Of a stretch of 64,000 nucleotides of DNA, positions 1-8,781 are shown piece after piece (positions within the stretch are counted from its first letter, which is position 1; each line of letters opens with the position of its first letter). Below the pieces are notes generated by a model. It did not search any database. It was not told the DNA's origin and saw nothing but the letters and a program-made list of their open reading frames with translations. The stretch covers positions 116,026-180,025 of the forward strand of contig BMVA01000005.1 in NCBI GenBank assembly GCA_014650475.1, read 5' to 3'. Both the position numbers and the translations under genes were made by a program. The DNA comes from Streptomyces albogriseolus (GTDB lineage: Bacteria; Actinomycetota; Actinomycetes; Streptomycetales; Streptomycetaceae).

Positions 1-16
1 CGAGGCGTGCGGAGGG

Positions 17-1576
17 ATGACCGTGGACGGGCAGGGGCAAGGGAGCGCGGCGGGACTGCACTGCCTGGTCACCGGGGCGTCGGGCTACATCGGCGGACGG
101 CTGGTCCCCCACCTCCTGGAGGCCGGCCACCGGGTCCGCTGCCTGGCCCGCTCCCCCGACAAACTGCGCGACCACCCCTGGGCCCCGGACGTCGAGACGG
201 TGCGCGGCGACGTCACCGACGCCGCGTCCGTCGCCGAGGCGATGAAGGGCGTCGACGTGGCGTACTACCTGGTCCACGCCCTCGGCAGCGGCGCGGACTT
301 CGAGGACATCGACCGCCGGGCGGCCCGCACCTTCGCCGAGCAGGCGCACGCGGCCGGGGTGCGCCGGATCGTCTACCTCGGCGGGCTCACCCCGTACGGC
401 GTGCCGGAGGACACCCTCTCGCCTCATCTGCGGTCCCGCGCCGAGGTGGGGCGGATCTTCCTGGACTCGCCGGTACCCGCGACCGTGCTGCGGGCCGCCG
501 TCGTCATCGGTTCGGGGTCGGCGTCGTTCGAGATGCTGCGCTATCTGACCGAGCGGCTGCCCGTGATGGTCACCCCCAGGTGGGTGGACACCCGCACCCA
601 GCCGGTCGCGGTGCGCGACGTGCTGCGCTACCTGGTCGCCTCGGCCACGATGCCGCCCGACGTCGACCGGGCCTTCGACATCGGCGGCCCGGACGTGCTG
701 ACGTACCGCGACATGATGCGCCGCTACGCCGAGGTCGCGGGGCTGCGCCGGCGGGTCATCGTGCCGGTGCCGGTGCTCACGCCCCGGCTGTCGAGCCACT
801 GGATCGGGCTGGTCACGCCGGTGCCCGCCGTCATCGCCCGGCCGCTCACCGAGTCGCTGCGCCACGAGGTGGTGTGCCGCGAGCACGACATCGCGCGGTA
901 CGTGCCCGACGCCCCCGGCCGGCCGCTGCCCTTCGACGAGGCGCTGCGGCTGGCGCTGGCCCGGGTGCGGGAGGCGCAGGTCGCCACCCGCTGGTCGTCC
1001 GCCTCCGTGCCGGGAGCGCCGAGCGATCCGCTGCCCACCGACCCCGGGTGGGCGGGCGGCAGCCTCTACCGGGACGAACGGGACCAGGTCGTCCTCGCGT
1101 CGCCGGAGGCGCTGTGGACGGTGATCGAGGGCATCGGCGGCGAGCACGGCTGGTACTCCTTCCCGCTGGCGTGGGCGGTGCGCGGGCGGCTGGACCGGTT
1201 CGTCGGCGGGGTGGGGCTGCGCCGCGGACGGCGTGACCCGCACCGGCTGCGGGCGGGCGACTCGCTGGACTTCTGGCGGGTGGAGGAGATCGAGCCGGGG
1301 CGGCTGCTGCGGCTGCGCGCCGAGATGCGCCTGCCGGGCCTGGCGTGGCTGGAGATGCGCGTGGACACGGACGACGCGGGCCGCACCCGCTACCGGCAGC
1401 GCGCCCTGTTCCATCCGCGGGGTCTGCTGGGCCACGCGTACTGGTGGTCGGTGTCGCCCTTCCACGCCCTCGTGTTCGGCGGGATGGCCCGCAACATCGC
1501 CCTCGCGGCGGCCGAGGGCGCGGAGGGGCCGGGCAGCCGGCGGACCCGCCGACGACGCGAAGGCGTCCGCCGCTGA
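17..1576 (+). CDS. SDR-family NAD(P)-binding oxidoreductase with C-terminal DUF2867-like domain
   Basis: Probable cytoplasmic NAD(P)-dependent oxidoreductase or epimerase-like enzyme of unknown substrate. The Rossmann fold opens near residue 17 with the glycine-rich motif TGASGYIGG and continues to about residue 300 as an atypical (NmrA/YbjT-like) SDR. Residues ~340-500 resemble the DUF2867/SRPBCC-type domain that often follows this SDR type, and 519 aa fits that architecture. GGAGGG lies directly against the ATG at 17, so the GTG at 23 (two codons in) could be the true start. The gene runs in the same direction as the prenyl synthase 110 bases downstream. Substrate cannot be inferred. Confidence 0.85.
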   Translation: MTVDGQGQGSAAGLHCLVTGASGYIGGRLVPHLLEAGHRVRCLARSPDKLRDHPWAPDVETVRGDVTDAASVAEAMKGVDVAYYLVHALGSGADFEDIDRRAARTFAEQAHAAGVRRIVYLGGLTPYGVPEDTLSPHLRSRAEVGRIFLDSPVPATVLRAAVVIGSGSASFEMLRYLTERLPVMVTPRWVDTRTQPVAVRDVLRYLVASATMPPDVDRAFDIGGPDVLTYRDMMRRYAEVAGLRRRVIVPVPVLTPRLSSHWIGLVTPVPAVIARPLTESLRHEVVCREHDIARYVPDAPGRPLPFDEALRLALARVREAQVATRWSSASVPGAPSDPLPTDPGWAGGSLYRDERDQVVLASPEALWTVIEGIGGEHGWYSFPLAWAVRGRLDRFVGGVGLRRGRRDPHRLRAGDSLDFWRVEEIEPGRLLRLRAEMRLPGLAWLEMRVDTDDAGRTRYRQRALFHPRGLLGHAYWWSVSPFHALVFGGMARNIALAAAEGAEGPGSRRTRRRREGVRR

Positions 1577-1687
1577 TGTCCGGGCCGGACCTTCGGGAGC
1601 CCTGCGCGAACAAGGGGAGGTCGTCAGGCCCTTCCGGGGGTACCAGGTGGTGAGCGCGAGGGTGCGGACGACGTGAAGGGGTTGTGC

Positions 1688-2830
1688 ATGCGTGAACTGC
1701 GGTCGGCGACGGAGGAACCGGCGGAACGGGCCGGTGGACCGCTCACCGCCGACGCCGCCACCCGGGCCCTGGGGCGGGTCCTGGGCGAGGTGCTGGACGA
1801 GCGGATGTCGGAGGCGTACGACCTCGACGCCGTGTTCGCCCGTGACGTGGCGGGCCGCGTCTCCGCGTTCGCCCGGCGCGGCGGGAAGCGCCTGCGCACG
1901 GCGTTCGCCTGGTGCGGCTGGCGGGCCGGGGGCGGCACGGGCGACGCGGGACCGCTGCTGCGGACGGGCGTGGCGCTCGAGCTGGTCCAGACGTGCGCGC
2001 TCGTGCACGACGACGTGATGGACGGGTCCCATCTGCGGCGCGGGGCGCCCTCGATGCACGTGGACCTGGCCCGGATGCACCGGGCGGAGGGCATGACGGG
2101 CGGCGCCGAGTCGTTCGGGCACTCGGCGGCGGTGCTCGCCGGCGACCTGGCCCTGGCCTGGGCGGACGACCTGATGACGGAGATCGCGCTCGCCACCCCC
2201 AACGGGTCCCGGCTGTACCGGGAGTGGCGGGCGATGCGCGAGGAGATGGTGGCCGGGCAGTACCGCGACCTCCAGGCGCAGGCGGCCGGCGCGTCCGGTG
2301 TCGAGGAGGCGCTGACCATCGCGACGCTGAAGAGCGCGCTCTACACGGTGGAGCGTCCGCTGGCCCTGGGCGCGTCGCTGGCCGGCGCGGACGAGGCGGC
2401 GACGGCGGCGCTGCGCGCGGCCGGCCGGTGCGCGGGGCTCGCTTTCCAGCTGCGGGACGATCTGCTGGGCGCCTTCGGCGATCCGGCGCTGACCGGGAAG
2501 CCGGTGGGCGACGACCTGCGGGCCCGCAAGCTCACCTATCTGCTGGCCGTCGCCCTGGAACTGGGCGCGGCGACCGGCGACGAGGAGGCCGTGGCACTCC
2601 TCTCCCCCGGCGCTCCCGCGCTGCCGGAACGCGCCGTGGAGGGCGTACGGGCGGCACTGGAGCGGACGGGCGCCCAGGACGTGGTGGAGGCGAAGATCGC
2701 CGAGCTGGCGAACTCCGCGCTGCGGCACTTCGGCGAGACGGGCGCGGACGACGCCGTGCGGCAGGAGTTCGCCGTGCTGGTCGCCCGTGCGTCGGGCACC
2801 ACGGCCCCGCAGGTGCGGGAAGCGGTGTGA
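1688..2830 (+). CDS. Polyprenyl (geranylgeranyl-type) diphosphate synthase
   Basis: Trans-isoprenyl diphosphate synthase that condenses isopentenyl diphosphate onto allylic diphosphates, 380 aa. Both aspartate-rich motifs are present: the first (DDVMD, within LVHDDVMDGSHLRR) and the second (RDDLLGAFGD), followed by GKPVGDDLRARK. The ATG at 1688 is chosen because GAAGGGG sits about 6 bases upstream; an in-frame GTG at 1673 lacks such a site. Chain length cannot be read reliably. No carotenoid or terpene cyclase gene is adjacent, so the product may feed quinones, carotenoids or other terpenoids elsewhere. A strong hairpin follows the stop codon. Confidence 0.93.
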   Translation: MRELRSATEEPAERAGGPLTADAATRALGRVLGEVLDERMSEAYDLDAVFARDVAGRVSAFARRGGKRLRTAFAWCGWRAGGGTGDAGPLLRTGVALELVQTCALVHDDVMDGSHLRRGAPSMHVDLARMHRAEGMTGGAESFGHSAAVLAGDLALAWADDLMTEIALATPNGSRLYREWRAMREEMVAGQYRDLQAQAAGASGVEEALTIATLKSALYTVERPLALGASLAGADEAATAALRAAGRCAGLAFQLRDDLLGAFGDPALTGKPVGDDLRARKLTYLLAVALELGAATGDEEAVALLSPGAPALPERAVEGVRAALERTGAQDVVEAKIAELANSALRHFGETGADDAVRQEFAVLVARASGTTAPQVREAV

Positions 2831-2838
2831 GACCGGCG

Positions 2839-2871
2839 GCCCGCCACGGTCCGGACGGGAGCGTGGCGGGC
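2839..2871. terminator. Bidirectional terminator between prenyl synthase and dps
   Basis: Perfect 10-bp inverted repeat GCCCGCCACG / CGTGGCGGGC with a 13-base loop, lying in the 61-base gap between two convergent stop codons. No T-tract follows on either strand, as is usual for actinomycete hairpins. Confidence 0.65.
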
Positions 2872-2891
2872 GGCCGGCCCGCGGGCGCCGG

Positions 2892-3470
2892 TCAGGGCTG
2901 GCGGCGGGCCTGCTCGGCGGCCTGGCCGGCGGCGCCGGTCTCGGTGGTGGCGCCGCGTGTGCTCAGCTTGCCGCCGCTGGACTCGAGGTGGGCGCGGACG
3001 AACCACTGGAACAGCTCCAGGCCGCGCAGCTGCTCGATGAGCATGTCCTGGGTGACCGGGTCGGACTCCTCGGTCTCCCGCATCGCCTCCCGGTGGTCCT
3101 CGATGACGTTGGTGTACACGAGGTCGAGCGCGCCCAGGTGTTCGATCGCCTCGGCCCGGCCGATGGAGTAGTCGTTCCAGGAGCGGGCGGCGACCAGCGC
3201 GCCGGGGGTGCCGTCCGGCTCGCCGCCGAGGGTGGAGATCCGCTCGGCGATGTCGTCGGTCATGTCCCGCACCTTGTCGACCTGAGGGTCGATCATCTCG
3301 TGCACGGCGATGAAGTGCGGTCCGACGACGTTCCAGTGCACGTGCTTCAGGGTCAGATGGAGGTCGTTCAGGGAGTGGAGTCGCATCTGCAACAGCTCGA
3401 TGATCCGTCCGCTGTCATGGGGGCGCAGGCCCGGCACGGTGTACGAGGGGTCGGCAGGCGGTGACGGCAC
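2892..3470 (-). CDS. dps: Dps-family ferritin-like DNA-protecting protein
   Basis: Dodecameric mini-ferritin that oxidises and stores iron with peroxide and protects the nucleoid under stress. The 192-aa protein carries the family ferroxidase signature around residues 43-66 (LTLKHVHWNVVGPHFIAVHE, then MIDPQVDK), with the His and downstream Asp/Glu ligands expected at the dimer interface. The C-terminal tail (about 25 residues, Ala/Gln/Arg rich) is of the extended type seen in Streptomyces Dps proteins. GTG start with AAGGAGA 6 bases upstream. An inverted repeat sits about 42-61 bases upstream of the start. Confidence 0.95.
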   Translation of the reverse strand: MPSPPADPSYTVPGLRPHDSGRIIELLQMRLHSLNDLHLTLKHVHWNVVGPHFIAVHEMIDPQVDKVRDMTDDIAERISTLGGEPDGTPGALVAARSWNDYSIGRAEAIEHLGALDLVYTNVIEDHREAMRETEESDPVTQDMLIEQLRGLELFQWFVRAHLESSGGKLSTRGATTETGAAGQAAEQARRQP

Positions 3471-3493
3471 GAGGGTCTCCTTGCGATCGTCCG

Positions 3494-3531
3494 ACGGTAG
3501 AACCTCCAGATAAACGGTTCATCGGCCGTTT
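3494..3531 (-). promoter_or_regulatory. Putative dps promoter with inverted repeat
   Basis: Perfect 6-bp inverted repeat AAACGG / CCGTTT with an 8-base spacer at 3512-3531. A possible -10 element TACCGT (minus strand) lies at 3494-3499, so the repeat would cover the -35 region. I recall that Streptomyces dpsA promoters are described with a palindromic element near -35; this fits but is inference. Confidence 0.5.
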
Positions 3532-3650
3532 GCGGGGTTCACCCTCGCGCACCCCCGCGCGTCTCACCGGTCTGGAGCAGCGGACCGGTGGTCACGGCCC
3601 GCGCGCATATTGCTTTGCCGTGCGGCGCGGCGCGTGGTTGGCTCCCGCCC

Positions 3651-4151
3651 ATGAGCTGGCTTCCACGCGACTTCGTCCACCCCCCGCACGTCGACGTCCC
3701 CGGCGGTGCGGGCCATCGGCTGCGCCCGATCAGCGGTGCCGACGCGCCGCTGGACTACCCGGCGGTGATGGGGTCGCGCGAGAGGCTGTGGTCGGTCTTC
3801 GGCCCCGCCTGGGGCTGGCCCCCGGCCACCATGACGTACGAGGCGAACCTCGCCGATCTGGAGCGGCACGCGGCCGAGATCGAGGCGCACGAGTCGTTCA
3901 ACTACACGCTCGAGAACCCGGAGCGCACCGCGCTGCGCGGCTGCGTCTACATCGACCCGCCGGAGAAGGAGGGCGCGGACGCCGAGATCTCCTGGTGGGT
4001 GGTGGACGAGGAGGCGGGCGGCCCGCTCGAGCGGGCGCTGGACGCGTTCGTGCCGCGGTGGATCGCCGAGGACTGGCCGTTCGAGCGGCCCCGCTTCATC
4101 GGCCGGGACCTCACCTGGGAGGAGTGGCTGAAGCTGCCGGACCTCGCCTGA
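3651..4151 (+). CDS. GNAT-like N-acetyltransferase
   Basis: 166-aa protein with the shape of a GNAT acyltransferase (RLRPISGADAPLD N-terminal strand, a central GCVYIDPP beta-strand pair, then ISWWVVDEE and a C-terminal ALDAFVPRWIAEDWPF helix), but with a weak acetyl-CoA pyrophosphate loop. It may therefore be a degenerate or substrate-specialised member. The start at 3651 is preferred because the upstream in-frame extension from 3588 has no family-like sequence. No clear Shine-Dalgarno is seen. The stop lies two bases before the stop of the convergent AraC gene. Confidence 0.7.
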   Translation: MSWLPRDFVHPPHVDVPGGAGHRLRPISGADAPLDYPAVMGSRERLWSVFGPAWGWPPATMTYEANLADLERHAAEIEAHESFNYTLENPERTALRGCVYIDPPEKEGADAEISWWVVDEEAGGPLERALDAFVPRWIAEDWPFERPRFIGRDLTWEEWLKLPDLA

Positions 4152-4153
4152 GG

Positions 4154-5077
4154 TCAGGGCGTGAGGGCCGCGGGGGCCTGTCCGGTCTCGCGGAGGCGGG
4201 CGGCGTCACGGCTCGGGGGCGCGCCGAACAGACGCCGGTACTCCCGGCTGAACTGGGAGGGGTTGTCGTAGCCGACGCGCCGTCCGACGGCGGTGACGTC
4301 GCCCGGGCGCGTGGCCAGCAGCAGCCGGGCCTCCTGAAGCCGGATCTGCTTCTGGAACTGGATGGGGCTCATCGCCGTCACCGCCTGGAAGTTGCGGTAG
4401 AACGCGGAGACGCTCATGCCGCTCATCCGCGCCACGTCCTCCACCCGGAAGGACTCCGCGTAGTTCTCGCGGATCCAGCGCACCGCCCGGGAGACATGGC
4501 TGAGACCGCTGTCGGCGAGCCCCAGCTGCCTCACTGCCGCACCCTGTTCACCGGTCATCAGGCGCCACAGGATCTCCTGCTTGGCCATCGGTGCGAGCAC
4601 CTCGCGGTCGCGCGGCTGGTCGAGCAGCCGCAGCAGCCGGACGACCGCGTCCAGCAGCGGCTCCGGGGCGTCGCTGACGGCGATCGCGGACGGCGCCCCG
4701 CCGGTCCGCGGCAGCACTCCGGGGCCGGCCCGCAGCAGGAGTTCGGCGATGGCGGAGGGGTTCAGCACGAGCCCGAAGCCGAGGGCCGGGCGGTCGGGGC
4801 CGACGTCACGCCAGTGGCCGGTGACGGGCAGGTCCACGGAGGCGATCAGATACTGGCCCGGACCGTACTCGTAGACCCGGTCGCCGAGGGAGAGACGTTT
4901 GGCGCCCTGGGCGACGACGGCGAGGACCGTGCCGGACATGGACGGTCCCGGAGGGTCCTGCCGGTCGATCCGCGAGACGTGCACGCCGTCGACGGGCGTG
5001 GTCCCGTCGGGGCGGGCGTGCCGCTCCAGCAGGGTGCGCAGCTCTTCGAGGAGGGCCATGTCCCCATTGCAGCACAC
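4154..5077 (-). CDS. AraC-family transcriptional regulator (AraC_N type)
   Basis: Transcription factor with an N-terminal cupin-like AraC_N sensor domain (about residues 30-180 of the longer form) and a C-terminal double helix-turn-helix (about 200-300; motifs ESFRVEDVARMSGMSVSAF and GDVTAVGRRVGYDNPSQFSR). AraC_N regulators usually control an adjacent divergent oxidoreductase or hydrolase, here the monooxygenase/esterase pair. Start is uncertain: GTG at 5077 (GGGGAGG about 10 bases upstream) or ATG at 5059. Two 21-bp-spaced direct repeats in the divergent intergenic region are its likely binding site. Confidence 0.93.
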   Translation of the reverse strand: MCCNGDMALLEELRTLLERHARPDGTTPVDGVHVSRIDRQDPPGPSMSGTVLAVVAQGAKRLSLGDRVYEYGPGQYLIASVDLPVTGHWRDVGPDRPALGFGLVLNPSAIAELLLRAGPGVLPRTGGAPSAIAVSDAPEPLLDAVVRLLRLLDQPRDREVLAPMAKQEILWRLMTGEQGAAVRQLGLADSGLSHVSRAVRWIRENYAESFRVEDVARMSGMSVSAFYRNFQAVTAMSPIQFQKQIRLQEARLLLATRPGDVTAVGRRVGYDNPSQFSREYRRLFGAPPSRDAARLRETGQAPAALTP

Positions 5078-5105
5078 GCCCCGGTGCGGCCTCCCCGATC
5101 CTGAG

Positions 5106-5142
5106 AGGATCGTGCAAGCACCGGGGAGGATCGCTCTAACGT
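5106..5142 (+). promoter_or_regulatory. Direct-repeat AraC-type operator and -10 box before the monooxygenase gene
   Basis: AGGATCG occurs at 5106-5112 and 5127-5133, a 21-base period (two helical turns), the classic layout for tandem AraC half-sites. A -10-like TAACGT at 5137-5142 starts four bases after the second half-site, so a bound activator would overlap -35. Confidence 0.55.
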
Positions 5143-5160
5143 CTCCGCTGTTCAGCGGCC

Positions 5161-5188
5161 TTCAATGGAGTCATCGCACTCCTTTGAA
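5161..5188. promoter_or_regulatory. Imperfect 11-bp inverted repeat in the leader of the monooxygenase gene
   Basis: Arms TTCAATGGAGT and ACTCCTTTGAA are complementary except for one position, with a 6-base spacer. It ends 15 bases before the ATG at 5204, so it may be an operator or an mRNA hairpin near the ribosome binding site. Confidence 0.45.
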
Positions 5189-5203
5189 CGAGAGAAGGCC
5201 GCC

Positions 5204-5536
5204 ATGATCGTCCACCACGGCTTCCAGGCCACGCTGACCGCCCTCCCGGGCCGGGGCGGGGAACTCGCCGAGCTGCTCCTCACCGGCATGGACGAGGGAG
5301 GCGCCGCCGCGAGCGAGCACTGCGTCGTCTACCTCGTCTCACGGTCCGCCTCCGACCCGGACGTCGTCCACATCACCGAGGGCTGGACCAGCGAGGAGGA
5401 GCACGAGCGGCTGTTCCGCGGCGAGGCCGCCCAGGCGCTCGTGTCCCGTATCTCCGGGCTGCTGGCCGGCGAGCCCCTCTACACCGACTACGTCCCGGTG
5501 CGCGGCAAGGCCGCCTTCGGCCCCGCCGCCGCGTGA
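5204..5536 (+). CDS. Antibiotic biosynthesis monooxygenase (ABM) family protein
   Basis: 110-aa dimeric alpha+beta barrel protein of the ABM/YgiN type; members are cofactor-free quinone-forming monooxygenases or related small-molecule enzymes. Visible features are the opening strand (HHGFQATLTALPGRGGELAE), the central CVVYLVSRSASDPDVVHITEGW strands and the EEHERLFRG helix. The ATG at 5204 is preceded by GAGAGAAGG at good spacing, so the in-frame ATG at 5165 is rejected. The alpha/beta hydrolase follows 32 bases downstream, and both are probably under the divergent AraC regulator. Confidence 0.87.
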   Translation: MIVHHGFQATLTALPGRGGELAELLLTGMDEGGAAASEHCVVYLVSRSASDPDVVHITEGWTSEEEHERLFRGEAAQALVSRISGLLAGEPLYTDYVPVRGKAAFGPAAA

Positions 5537-5568
5537 ACCCGGCCCCCGCCTCCCCGGAAGGCACACCC

Positions 5569-6579
5569 ATGTCCCTGCTCCCGCGCCCCGCCTTCGACCC
5601 CGAACTGCACGCCCTGCTCGCCGGGATGCCCCTGGTGGAGCGGATGGACGAGGAGATCCTCGCCCAGGTGCGCGCCCTGCCGTCCCCCTCCGCCGACTCC
5701 CTGCTCGCCGGCCGCCGCGTGGTCCGGCGGGAGGTGGACGTGCCGGCCGAGGACGGCGCCGTCGTCCGGCTGTCGGTGCTGAGCCCCGCGGACCGCGACC
5801 CGGCCGTCCCCGCACCGTGCGTCTACTGGATGCACGGCGGCGGGATGGTCCTGGGTGACCGCTTCGGGCAGATCGACATTCCGCTGGAGTGGCTGGAGCG
5901 GTTCGGCGCGGTCGTCGTCACCGTGGAATACCGGCTCGCCCCGGAGGCCACCGGCACCAGCGCCGTGGAGGACTGCCACCGGGGGCTGGCCTGGGTGGCC
6001 GCGCACGGCGAGGAGCTGGGCGTGGACCCCGGCCGTGTCGTGGTCGCCGGCATCAGCGCGGGCGGGGGTCTCGCCGCCGGGCTGTGCCTGCTGGCCCGCG
6101 ACCTCGGCACGCCCGCGATCGCGGCGCAGCTGCTGATCTGCCCCATGCTCGACCACCGGAACGTGACCGCCTCCAGCCGGCAGTACTCCGGGGAGCCCGG
6201 CGTGTGGACGCGGGAGACGAACGAGTTCGCCTGGCGCACCCTGCTGGGCGGCCAGGCCGGCGGCGAGGTGCCGCCGTACGTCTCCCCCGCTCTGGCCGTC
6301 GACCTGTCCGGGCTGCCCACCGCCTACGTGGACACCGGCTCGGCCGAGGTGTTCCGCGACGAGGACGTGGCCTACGCCTCCGGCATCTGGGCTGCGGGCG
6401 GCCAGGCCGAGCTGCATGTGTGGGCGGGCGGGTACCACGGGTTCGACGCGCAGTTCCCGCAGGCGGAGCTGTCGGTGACGGCCCGGCGGACGCGCACCGA
6501 CTGGCTCGGCCGGGTGCTGCGGCGGACCGCGGACCGCGAATCGGCAGGGGGCGGCGGACCGGCAGCGGTCAGCGCGTGA
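5569..6579 (+). CDS. Alpha/beta hydrolase of the hormone-sensitive-lipase (acetyl-esterase) type
   Basis: Cytoplasmic carboxylesterase-like enzyme, 336 aa. The oxyanion-hole HGGG motif is at residues 89-92, the nucleophile Ser163 lies in GISAGG, and the acid/His end is visible as YVDTGSAEVFRDED and GYHGFDAQFPQ. ATG at 5569 has GGAAGG 8 bases upstream; a GTG at 5533 overlapping the previous stop is less well supported. It forms a likely operon with the ABM monooxygenase. Its 3' end overlaps the convergent small gene by 11 bases. Confidence 0.92.
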   Translation: MSLLPRPAFDPELHALLAGMPLVERMDEEILAQVRALPSPSADSLLAGRRVVRREVDVPAEDGAVVRLSVLSPADRDPAVPAPCVYWMHGGGMVLGDRFGQIDIPLEWLERFGAVVVTVEYRLAPEATGTSAVEDCHRGLAWVAAHGEELGVDPGRVVVAGISAGGGLAAGLCLLARDLGTPAIAAQLLICPMLDHRNVTASSRQYSGEPGVWTRETNEFAWRTLLGGQAGGEVPPYVSPALAVDLSGLPTAYVDTGSAEVFRDEDVAYASGIWAAGGQAELHVWAGGYHGFDAQFPQAELSVTARRTRTDWLGRVLRRTADRESAGGGGPAAVSA

Positions 6580-6943
6580 ACAGCCAGAGCGCCGCGTTGA
6601 TCCCGGTGGCGCAGGCCAGCATGCCGGACGCCCAGGCCACGTGACGTCTGAGCAGCGCGCCGCGCAGTTCGGCGTACCGGGCCTCGTACGCGCGGCGCAG
6701 TTCGTCGGCGCGGCGCACCGTGGTCCGGAGCATCCGCCGGGTGAGGTCGATGCGCCGCTCGACGTAGTGCCGCGTGAGGTCCTCGGCCTGACCGGTGGTC
6801 AGCCACGGCAGGGCCGCGCAGAGCGCCTCCGCCTCCCGGTGCGCCTCGGCGAGGTGGGACCGCGCCATCACGATGCCCTCCGCCTCGGCCATGACGGCCG
6901 AGGCGTCGTGCGCGAACGCGCGCCGGGACCGGGACCACGGCAT
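6569..6943 (-). CDS. Small coiled protein with C-terminal membrane anchor, coupled to ctaD
   Basis: 124-aa protein of unknown function. It is largely charged helix rich in Arg, Glu and Ala (likely coiled coil, about residues 20-100) ending in one hydrophobic segment (about 103-122, VAWASGMLACATGINAALWLF), which suggests a C-tail membrane anchor. The ATG overlaps the ctaD stop by one base (TGATG), so it is translationally coupled to cytochrome oxidase subunit I. Context suggests an accessory or assembly role for that oxidase, but this is inference. Confidence 0.75.
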   Translation of the reverse strand: MPWSRSRRAFAHDASAVMAEAEGIVMARSHLAEAHREAEALCAALPWLTTGQAEDLTRHYVERRIDLTRRMLRTTVRRADELRRAYEARYAELRGALLRRHVAWASGMLACATGINAALWLFTR

Positions 6944-8658
6944 CAGCGGTCGCCCTTGTGGCCGCCGGGGTCGATGACGTCGCGCTTCCCGGTGTTCTCC
7001 GCCTGGTCGACGCCGGCCAGGGCCGGGTGGCGCAGGTCGAAGGCGGGCGACTCGGAGCGGATGCGGGGCAGGGTGACGAAGTTGTGCCGGGGCGGCGGGC
7101 AGGAGGTGGCCCACTCCAGCGAACGCCCGTACCCCCAGGGGTCGTCGACTTCGATCTTCTCGCCCTTCTGCGCGGTCCTCCAGACGTTGTAGAGGAAGGG
7201 CAGGGTCGACAGGCCGAGGAGGAAGGCGCCGATGGAGGAGACCGTGTTGAGGGCGGTGAACCCGTCGGCGGCGAGGTAGTCGGCGTAGCGGCGGGGCATG
7301 CCCTCGGCGCCCAGCCAGTGCTGGATCAGGAAGGTGGTGTGGAAGCCGACGAACAGCGTCCAGAAGTGCACCTTCTCCAGACGCTGGTCGAGCATGGTGC
7401 CGGTCATCTTCGGCCACCAGAAGCTGAATCCGCCGAACATGGCGAACACGATCGTGCCGAACAGCACGTAGTGGAAGTGGGCGACGACGAAGTAGCTGTC
7501 GTGGACGTGGAAGTCCAACGGCGGGGACGCCAGCAGCACACCCGTCAGACCGCCGAAGAGGAAGGTCACGAGGAAGCCGGCCGCCCACAGCATGGGTGGT
7601 TCGAAGGACAGACTGCCCTTCCACATGGTGCCGATCCAGTTGAAGAACTTCACGCCCGTCGGCACGGCGATGAGGAAGCTCATGAAGGAGAAGAACGGCA
7701 GCAGCACCCCGCCGGTGGCGAACATGTGGTGCGCCCACACCGTGACGGACAGGCCGGTGATGGTGATGGTCGCCCCGACGAGTCCCATGTAGCCGAAGAT
7801 CGGCTTGCGGGAGAACACCGGGATGATCTCGCTGACCACGCCGAAGAACGGCAGCGCCAGGATGTAGACCTCGGGATGGCCGAAGAACCAGAACAGGTGC
7901 TGCCACAGCAGCGCGCCGCCGTTCCCCGGTTCGAAGATCCGCGCGCCGAACCGGCGGTCCGCCTCCAGGGCGAACAGCGCCGCCGCCAGGACCGGGAACG
8001 CCAGCAGCACCAGCACCGACGTGAGCAGCACGTTCCAGGTGAAGATGGGCATCCGGAACATCGTCATGCCGGGCGCGCGCATGCAGATGATCGTGGTGAT
8101 GAAGTTGACGGCGCCGAGGATCGTGCCGAAGCCGGCGAGCGCCAGACCCATGAGCCACAGGTCGCCGCCCACGAACGGGGTGCGCTCGCCCCCGCTGAGC
8201 GGCGTGTACGCCGTCCATCCGAAGTCCGCGGCGCCCTGGGGTGTGAGGAAGCTGATCATCACGATGAGCCCGCCCAGGGCGAACAGCCAGTACGACAGCA
8301 TGTTCAGCCGGGGGAACGCCACGTCCGGGGAGCCGATCTGCAACGGCATGATCGCGTTGGCGAACCCGGCGAAGGTGGGCGTCGCGAACAGCAGCAGCAT
8401 GATCGTGCCGTGCATGGTGAAGGACTGGTTGTACTGCTCGTTCGACACGATCTGAAGTCCGGGCCGGGCCAGTTCCGCGCGGATCACCATGGCGAGCAGA
8501 CCGCCCACCAGGAAGAAGGCGAACGAGGTGATCAGGTAGAGGTGCCCGATCTTCTTGTGGTCGGTGGTCGTGAGCCAGGAGACGACCACGCGCCCCCTCC
8601 CTCGTCGTCCCTCCGCCGCCGGCACCGGGGAAAGAGGTTCAGTCGTGTGTGTCGCCAT
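6943..8658 (-). CDS. ctaD: Cytochrome c oxidase subunit I (aa3 type)
   Basis: Catalytic subunit of the heme-copper oxidase that reduces oxygen and pumps protons in the cytoplasmic membrane; 571 aa with about 12 membrane segments. Heme a/a3 and CuB ligands are in place: His83 (TMHGT), the His261-Tyr265 pair of GHPEVY, His310-His311 (WAHHMF), and His394/His396 (AHFHYV). GAAGGA precedes the ATG by 5 bases. The gene stands alone, without ctaC, ctaE or qcr neighbours, so it is probably a second copy in addition to a main oxidase locus elsewhere. Confidence 0.97.
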   Translation of the reverse strand: MATHTTEPLSPVPAAEGRRGRGRVVVSWLTTTDHKKIGHLYLITSFAFFLVGGLLAMVIRAELARPGLQIVSNEQYNQSFTMHGTIMLLLFATPTFAGFANAIMPLQIGSPDVAFPRLNMLSYWLFALGGLIVMISFLTPQGAADFGWTAYTPLSGGERTPFVGGDLWLMGLALAGFGTILGAVNFITTIICMRAPGMTMFRMPIFTWNVLLTSVLVLLAFPVLAAALFALEADRRFGARIFEPGNGGALLWQHLFWFFGHPEVYILALPFFGVVSEIIPVFSRKPIFGYMGLVGATITITGLSVTVWAHHMFATGGVLLPFFSFMSFLIAVPTGVKFFNWIGTMWKGSLSFEPPMLWAAGFLVTFLFGGLTGVLLASPPLDFHVHDSYFVVAHFHYVLFGTIVFAMFGGFSFWWPKMTGTMLDQRLEKVHFWTLFVGFHTTFLIQHWLGAEGMPRRYADYLAADGFTALNTVSSIGAFLLGLSTLPFLYNVWRTAQKGEKIEVDDPWGYGRSLEWATSCPPPRHNFVTLPRIRSESPAFDLRHPALAGVDQAENTGKRDVIDPGGHKGDR

Positions 8659-8751
8659 CGAGTTCCTTCGGGTTCACTACGCGGAGGGCGGCCGGGAGGG
8701 AACGCACGCCGTTGCGCGCGCGGTCGGCACGCTGGTGCCGGATCGACGCTA

Positions 8752-8781
8752 TGTCAGGTAGCCCGGCGCCGGGTTCTGACA
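8752..8781. promoter_or_regulatory. Nested dyad in the ctaD upstream region
   Basis: Outer arms TGTCAG / CTGACA enclose the perfect 12-base palindrome CCCGGCGCCGGG. It lies 94-123 bases upstream of the ctaD start and about 175 before the small plus-strand gene. It could be a regulator binding site or a stable RNA hairpin. The rest of 8659-8955 shows nothing else clear. Confidence 0.4.
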
